A stretch of 64,000 nt of DNA, taken from contig CAMYXP010000007.1 in the NCBI GenBank assembly GCA_947303085.1, positions 1 to 64,000 on the forward strand, in the 5' to 3' direction. Each line of letters starts with the position of its first letter. The stretch's first letter is position 1. The translations under genes and the position numbers were made by a program. Positions 59,156-64,000 of the stretch are shown here, piece by piece. The DNA is from an uncultured Bacteroidales bacterium (GTDB lineage Bacteria; Bacteroidota; Bacteroidia; Bacteroidales; F082). The notes beneath the pieces are model-generated. The model was given only the letters and a program-made list of their open reading frames with translations. It ran no database searches and was not told where the DNA came from.

Positions 59156-61423
59156 CTATATTATATTCACAATTCTTGAAAGCGTGGTAATCAAATCATA
59201 ACCATCCCAAATCAAGGTAAAATCCATTGATTTGCCCATCGGCACAAAGCGGTCAACACCTTGTGGATGGTCTTCGTTCACAAACTTCACTATTTGCTCA
59301 CGGGTCAGTCCATAGTAAGTAACCGTCTGACTCTTCACTGTGGCGATAGGCAGCAGATCAGTCAACGACTTGGCATCATACTCGTAGAAATAACCACTGT
59401 TGAAACGGTAATCCATAATGCCAGGATAAAGCGAATCCATTTGGATGCGGGTCAGCAAAGGCAAATCAACCGTAACACCAGCCAACTTCATATTGGCAGC
59501 AGCCTTATAAAGCGCGTTGATCTTACCAATGGTCTGTACAGGAGCAATGTTGTAATGCTCTTTGGCGTAGGCCAACACCTTGTTCCAGAATATTTCTTTG
59601 GCTTCAGCCTTCTTCTCGCCCAGCCAAACGATGATGCGAGGTGCTGTGCAAGCGTTCTGGTCACTAAAGTAAGTATCGTTGTAGAAGTTCTGAACAATCA
59701 TGTCTTGGTCATCAGCCTCCAAGAACTTATCACCTTCAATCACCGCGAATGAGTAACGGTCGGCAAAGTTCACCTCATTGGCGCGAGGTTGCAGTGGCGA
59801 CTGACGAATCTCAGCAATGGTAGCATCACCGCCCCAAACCACACGGCTATGGCACATGGCGGAGAAGTGGTCGGTAATTTCCTTGATAGGCGGATATTTC
59901 ACAAAGCAGATATATGAAGCCATATCCTTATGGGTGGTCTGCAACAGTTCATTCACGCAGTCGCTGATAATTTGTACCTGTGGGAAGTCTTTGGCTGGCA
60001 GACGAACGATGTTGGCATTACCGGCCAACAGACCAGCGGCAAAGCTGAAAGCACAATTCACGGGCACATTGCTCGGGGTGCTATGGAACACAATGCCCCG
60101 ACCCAAACGACGTTTCAAATCGTGATATTTTTCTTTCTCTTTCAACAAAGCACCTTTACGGCACCAGAAGCCAAAGGTCATTACATCAGAGAAACTTCTC
60201 CCACGCCGCATCACCAGCTTGGAAAGGTCGTTGAAGAATGAAATTACTTTTTCGTCAAACGGTGGCAAGGCTGGCACAGAAGGCATCTCCTCCAAGGTCT
60301 TGTCGTCACCAATCACATACTCCAGTCCACTCAGTTTACCAAATTTGGCTGCGTAGGTGTCAGAACAACCACGAATCTCAGCATTTTTTATACGACCTAT
60401 GATATGGAAGTATTTGCCTTTGCGTCCGCAGGGGCAGTCGTCCTCACCTACGATGTAGCCTTGGTCTTCCGTGAGCAACACATGACCGGGATAGCTCTTC
60501 GGCAACACGGAAACCACCTCGATGATGCCCGTCTCACCGTTTTTGGCCACTGTAAAGTCGTTAGGATTACGGATGATGATATCCGAGAAGTTGGAGGCGT
60601 GTAAATGGCCGTGTTCGCACTCAATGTAGATAGTGCCTGTTTGCTCCACCATGCCATAATAATCGTGTACATTCTCAACCTTGATGCCGCACACATCGTT
60701 CAGACACTGTTTGAACTGGGCTGTGGAAACCGATTCAGCCACCAGTTTCTTCCAACCACCACCATGAATAAGCACACCCTTGGAGAGGTCTGGCTTGTAG
60801 CCGCTCTCTAACAGTTTCTTATAAAAGTGCTGCCAAATCATAAAAGTGAACCCAAAAAGGAAAATGGTTTCGTCTTTATGCTCTTCCAAGAAGGCTTTCA
60901 TCCCCTCCACATCGAGTTCCATATTCTCGTCGAGCGCGTACATACGCTTGCTGCCGAACATCGAGAAGCCCAATATGCCTGCACCACGGGCTGAAAACAT
61001 ATTGCGGTCTTTCACCACATTGCTGCTGTCCAAGATAATCATCGGAACGCGCTTATTGCCCAACAAGGAAGCTACAATTTTGGTTAGCGTCTTCGTCTGG
61101 TTGGCAGAGGTTTCGCGGTCGAGATAAATCTTCGATGTTTTTTGACCTGTGGTTCCCGAGGATGTCATGGTCTTCACCACCTCATCCTTAGCCACACTCC
61201 GCAGAGTCAAGTCTTTGAACAGACTCACCGGTAAATAAGGCAAATCCTCGTAATGCTGAATATTGTTCAATTCCACGCCTGTGGAATCCAGCATCTTTCT
61301 GTATTCTTCGCTATGCTCGTAATGATACTTGCTCAGATTGAGCAGATACTCGTCGAGCACCGCATGTTTGTCCTCTTTACCAAGGGAATATGGAGCAATC
61401 TCCAGTAATTCTTCCAGTGTCAT
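59156..61423 (-). CDS. LuxE-LuxC fusion (acyl-protein synthetase and acyl reductase)
   Basis: A 755-residue fusion. Residues 1 to about 360 match LuxE-type acyl-protein synthetase (M-T-S-S-G-T-T-G-Q-K-T-S, Y-G-M-V-E-Q-T-G). The rest matches the LuxC acyl-CoA reductase, an aldehyde-dehydrogenase relative, with F-H-S-T-P-S-N-V-P-V-N and the active-site cysteine in S-D-Q-N-A-C-T-A-P. Such pairs reduce an activated acid to an aldehyde; there is no luciferase here. Within this operon it may convert an ACP-bound acid to an aldehyde used for glycan modification. The fusion makes acid transfer between the two active sites direct. Confidence 0.86.
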   Translation of the reverse strand: MTLEELLEIAPYSLGKEDKHAVLDEYLLNLSKYHYEHSEEYRKMLDSTGVELNNIQHYEDLPYLPVSLFKDLTLRSVAKDEVVKTMTSSGTTGQKTSKIYLDRETSANQTKTLTKIVASLLGNKRVPMIILDSSNVVKDRNMFSARGAGILGFSMFGSKRMYALDENMELDVEGMKAFLEEHKDETIFLFGFTFMIWQHFYKKLLESGYKPDLSKGVLIHGGGWKKLVAESVSTAQFKQCLNDVCGIKVENVHDYYGMVEQTGTIYIECEHGHLHASNFSDIIIRNPNDFTVAKNGETGIIEVVSVLPKSYPGHVLLTEDQGYIVGEDDCPCGRKGKYFHIIGRIKNAEIRGCSDTYAAKFGKLSGLEYVIGDDKTLEEMPSVPALPPFDEKVISFFNDLSKLVMRRGRSFSDVMTFGFWCRKGALLKEKEKYHDLKRRLGRGIVFHSTPSNVPVNCAFSFAAGLLAGNANIVRLPAKDFPQVQIISDCVNELLQTTHKDMASYICFVKYPPIKEITDHFSAMCHSRVVWGGDATIAEIRQSPLQPRANEVNFADRYSFAVIEGDKFLEADDQDMIVQNFYNDTYFSDQNACTAPRIIVWLGEKKAEAKEIFWNKVLAYAKEHYNIAPVQTIGKINALYKAAANMKLAGVTVDLPLLTRIQMDSLYPGIMDYRFNSGYFYEYDAKSLTDLLPIATVKSQTVTYYGLTREQIVKFVNEDHPQGVDRFVPMGKSMDFTLIWDGYDLITTLSRIVNII

Positions 61424-61457
61424 ATCTCAAAAATTATCAATTGTCAATTATCAAATA

Positions 61458-62867
61458 TCAATTAAGCATGGCTTGCATGGCAGGGTAATCAATCTTGCCC
61501 GAACTTTTCACAGGGATGGAATCAATCACACGCACCTCGAAAGCCTTGCTGTTGAAGCCTGTCTTTTCTGACAGCATCTTAATGATCTCGTTTTCAAAGC
61601 CCTGCACGGTTACAAAGATAGTGATTTTATCATCCACACCCACACAGGCGCAACTGGTGGTGATAGTTTTCACCAACTGCTCGGTGGCATCCAAGTTGCA
61701 GCGGTTGCCCCATACCTTCACAAAGCGTTTCATGCGGCCTGTGATATAGTAGAAGCCATCGCTGTCGCGACGAGCCACATCGCCAGTGTGCAACTCGCCA
61801 TGGTTCTCGTCACCTTTGGCCAAATCGGCACGGCATTCGGCATAGCCTAATGATACATTAGGACCAATATATACCAATTCGCCATCCACATCAGGTTCCT
61901 CAATGGTGTTGCCATTCGCGTCAATCAGTGAAAACTTGCCACGTGGGATGGCAATGCCAATGCTGGCATATTTTTCCAAAGCATGCTCAAAAGGCAAATA
62001 GCTCATACGGGCAGTAGCCTCTGTTTGTCCGTACATCACGAAAAAACGCTTTCCTTTCTCCTTGGCATGCTCAATGTATTCCTTGGCAATATCCTTATTC
62101 AGTTTGCCACCTGCCTGAGTCATGGTTTTCAAGTAAGGCAAATCCATGCGGAAGAAGCGCAGCATCTTCAGCATTTCGTAGGTGTAAGGCACACCGGCAA
62201 TGGAAGTAGCTTTCTGCTCTTTCAGGAAACTCCAAAACTCACGCTGGGCCACTGTTCCTTCAGTCAGCAACAAAGTTGCTCCTTTAATCAAGTGGCTATT
62301 GATTACCGAAACACCATAGCTGTAATAGGACGGCAATGTTGTGATAGGCCGCTCGTTCTCATCAATCTCCAGATATTCGGCAATTGATTCTGCATTGGCC
62401 AAAACATTTACCGCAGACAATCTTACAAACTTGGGAGAGCCTGTGCTGCCCGAAGTGGTGAGACAAAGTGCCAATTCAGGATTGATTTCTGGTTTCGCGA
62501 CTTCCACCTCATAGCTCATCTTCTGCAATGAAAAGGTCGCAAATTTATAGATGGTCTTACCCCCAATGCTTTCAGTTTTGTCCGATGAAATCCATATATA
62601 CTCCGGCTGATAGATGGTTATAAGGTTTTGCAATACTGAAATATCTTTACTACCATCCAACAGCACGATGGGAATATGATGTTCCATGCATGCCACATAG
62701 CCCACCAGCGAGCCAAGCCTGTTTTCACAAAGACAGAAAACAAGTCCTTTCTTTGTGACAGCTTTGGCGAACACACCCGCCTCAGCGCTCAATTCGCCAT
62801 AACTTAACCGCTCTCCTTTATCTGTAATGAAAGCGGTATTATTCTGATATCTATCTAAATCAAACAT
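61458..62867 (-). CDS. Adenylate-forming acyl ligase
   Basis: A 469-residue ANL-family enzyme: L-T-T-S-G-S-T-G-S-P-K-F (AMP loop), Y-G-Q-T-E-A-T-A-R, H-T-G-D-V-A-R-R-D and the catalytic lysine in S-S-G-K-I-D-Y. It probably activates a small acid and loads the acyl carrier encoded at 63568. ATG 62867 is used; the longer frame starts at TTG. Confidence 0.85.
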   Translation of the reverse strand: MFDLDRYQNNTAFITDKGERLSYGELSAEAGVFAKAVTKKGLVFCLCENRLGSLVGYVACMEHHIPIVLLDGSKDISVLQNLITIYQPEYIWISSDKTESIGGKTIYKFATFSLQKMSYEVEVAKPEINPELALCLTTSGSTGSPKFVRLSAVNVLANAESIAEYLEIDENERPITTLPSYYSYGVSVINSHLIKGATLLLTEGTVAQREFWSFLKEQKATSIAGVPYTYEMLKMLRFFRMDLPYLKTMTQAGGKLNKDIAKEYIEHAKEKGKRFFVMYGQTEATARMSYLPFEHALEKYASIGIAIPRGKFSLIDANGNTIEEPDVDGELVYIGPNVSLGYAECRADLAKGDENHGELHTGDVARRDSDGFYYITGRMKRFVKVWGNRCNLDATEQLVKTITTSCACVGVDDKITIFVTVQGFENEIIKMLSEKTGFNSKAFEVRVIDSIPVKSSGKIDYPAMQAMLN

Positions 62868-62869
62868 AA

Positions 62870-63568
62870 TCAAATGTTTTTTGTATCTTTCAAAACAAAT
62901 GGATCACCATGCCCAGGCATGATAATCGTATCTTTTGGCAATGCCCTCAAATAAGGCAATGCTTTTTTCTCGTAATCATCTTTTACACTTTCACGGAAAC
63001 TGAGAATTACAGGATTATGCTGCAAAAGAGTGTCTCCCGTGAAAACCATCTTATCAAAAAGTTTGTAACAAGAAGCCCCCGGGCAATGTCCTGGGGTTGA
63101 TGTTACTTGAAACTCAAGCTCCCCTATTTTTAGTCTATCTTCTTTATCAAAAGTTTTATCAACTATAATGGTGTAGGGTACAAATCTTTCTTTGAAATCC
63201 TTATACCTGTGACCGCCATCTTGTTTGTCCATATTTGCCCATACTAAAGCTATCAAAGCTGGATTATTCCCCTTTTTTGTCTGGATAACTTCAGCGCAGT
63301 TTTTCTGGCAATACAAATCCGCTCCAGTATGGTTAACCAACCAGTTTACCCCATTGGTATGATCGTAATGTTCATGGGTCAACAGGATATGGACCTTTTC
63401 TATACATTTTTCATGTAACAGTTGAAGCAGTTTATTGTTTTCATTAGGATCAAAAACCACGGCTTCCTTTCCTGTTATTAATACATACATATTGGTGTTT
63501 ACAGGAGCGAACTTGCTCCTGTAAACCAATACGTCTTTGTCTTGAATTTTGAAAGAGAATAAATCCAT
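62870..63568 (-). CDS. Metallo-beta-lactamase fold hydrolase
   Basis: A 232-residue metal hydrolase with T-H-E-H-Y-D-H-T-N-G (HxHxDH, about 66-75), T-P-G-H-C-P-G (third histidine), F-T-G-D-T-L-L and M-P-G-H-G-D. Glyoxalase II-like; a thioesterase acting on a carrier-bound acid would fit its place between the carrier and the ligase genes. Confidence 0.83.
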   Translation of the reverse strand: MDLFSFKIQDKDVLVYRSKFAPVNTNMYVLITGKEAVVFDPNENNKLLQLLHEKCIEKVHILLTHEHYDHTNGVNWLVNHTGADLYCQKNCAEVIQTKKGNNPALIALVWANMDKQDGGHRYKDFKERFVPYTIIVDKTFDKEDRLKIGELEFQVTSTPGHCPGASCYKLFDKMVFTGDTLLQHNPVILSFRESVKDDYEKKALPYLRALPKDTIIMPGHGDPFVLKDTKNI

Positions 63569-63804
63569 TAAAACTTTACGTCATATTTGGACAAAATCTC
63601 CTGAGCTTTTTCAAAAGAACTCATATCAATAATATCGTCAGTGTCAAGCTGGATATCGAACTCATCTTCAATAGCAGCCACAAGCGACATGTGACCTACA
63701 GAGTCCCACTGATCGATTCCTTGATACTGAAGTCCTTTGGTTTTTTCGGCATCAATTCCAAATGATTCGACGAATACTTTCGTCAACTTTTCTAAATTAG
63801 TCAT
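63568..63804 (-). CDS. Acyl carrier protein
   Basis: A 78-residue carrier with the phosphopantetheine serine in W-D-S-V-G-H-M-S-L (about residues 33-41). Differs from the DltC-like carrier at 50223, so the locus has two separate carrier systems. The stop overlaps the next start by one base. Confidence 0.88.
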   Translation of the reverse strand: MTNLEKLTKVFVESFGIDAEKTKGLQYQGIDQWDSVGHMSLVAAIEDEFDIQLDTDDIIDMSSFEKAQEILSKYDVKF

Positions 63805-63836
63805 AATTGATAAAATTTAAAAGTTATTAATAATGA

Positions 63837-64000
63837 TTATTCGTAATCTTCTCTTGTTATCAGAATGTCACCTTTGACATCCCTCACAAGTTTCTTGCCC
63901 ACCAGTGAATCAAGTTCATCGGCAGGAATACCCGTGCCAGGTCGTTTTGCGTCCAAATCATCAATGGTCAAAACATGACCTGCAGGCAAATCCTTGGTCA
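63837..64000 (-). CDS. NeuB-family nonulosonate synthase, C-terminal part
   Basis: Only the last 54 codons lie in the window; the gene continues beyond 64000. They encode an SAF (antifreeze-like) domain with G-H-V-L-T-I-D-D-L-D-A-K-R-P-G-T-G-I-P, then G-K-K-L-V-R-D-V-K-G-D, and end at TAA 63837-63839. The K-R-P-G-T-G-I block is typical of NeuB/LegI/PseI synthases, which join phosphoenolpyruvate to a hexosamine. Legionaminate is favoured only because of the PtmE-like gene. Confidence 0.75.
   Translation of the reverse strand, partial: TKDLPAGHVLTIDDLDAKRPGTGIPADELDSLVGKKLVRDVKGDILITREDYE

Noticed and set aside
59156-61423. Bioluminescence genes
   Set aside because: LuxE- and LuxC-type domains are present but there is no luciferase (LuxAB); the context is glycan synthesis.

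Overview
The window looks like a chromosomal segment of a Prevotella-like member of the Bacteroidota. The basis is the recognisable protein families (FucP, ATP-grasp sugar-transfer proteins, GxxExxY, a smalltalk-like small protein beside an amidase), one clear Bacteroidota-type promoter (TTTG, 21 bases, TATCTTTG) and the low-complexity spacers between genes. Assignment below phylum is inference. No rRNA, tRNA or CRISPR array was seen. Nearly all genes lie on the minus strand, so transcription runs from 64000 towards 1; a small plus-strand cassette sits at about 220-741 and another at 19883-22192.

Layout in transcription order. (1) 63837-57141: the end of a NeuB-type nonulosonate synthase, an acyl-carrier module (ACP, metallo-beta-lactamase fold enzyme, adenylate-forming ligase, LuxE-LuxC fusion, malate/lactate-type dehydrogenase) and a CBS-domain sugar nucleotidyltransferase. 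(2) 57119-30103: a long polysaccharide assembly operon with a flippase, an EpsG-like polymerase, glycosyltransferases, a complete Dlt-like O-acylation set (ligase, carrier, MBOAT, SGNH protein), four ATP-grasp proteins, three deacetylase-fold proteins, acetyltransferases, a CapK-type ligase and the initiating sugar-phosphate transferase. (3) 29969-24136: four tightly packed defence genes, Septu-like ATPase + HNH followed by Gabija-like GajA + GajB. (4) 24143-22386: a sugar cupin, a UDP-glucuronate 4-epimerase and a small helicase-associated-type protein. (5) 22192-19883, plus strand: M15 peptidase, structural-type protein, small membrane protein, amidase-fold protein. (6) 19597-12123: an unrecognised five-gene operon (helical protein, SIS-HAD fusion, PRTase-like protein, AAA-type ATPase, unknown). 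(7) 12023-9507: AbiEi/AbiEii with a PfkB kinase. (8) 9296-850: GDP-fucose synthesis and probable fucose uptake and salvage, ending in a second helicase-associated-type protein opposite a second, damaged M15 gene.

How it fits together: sections 1, 2, 4 and 8 make activated sugars (GDP-mannose, GDP-fucose, UDP-galacturonate, probably a nonulosonate), then assemble, decorate and export a surface glycan. Four genes of the assembly operon carry runs of 8-10 G in the coding strand, all currently in frame. They look like slipped-strand contingency loci that would vary decoration of the glycan. Sections 3, 6 and 7 are conflict or defence modules placed among the sugar genes.

A second theme is repeats. 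Several families of short or palindromic spacer repeats lie between genes, and the same repeat types appear in frame inside at least six coding genes, adding low-complexity peptides. The candidates most worth a second look are the five-gene SIS-HAD/PRTase/ATPase operon, the set of poly-G tracts, and the repeats that enter reading frames.
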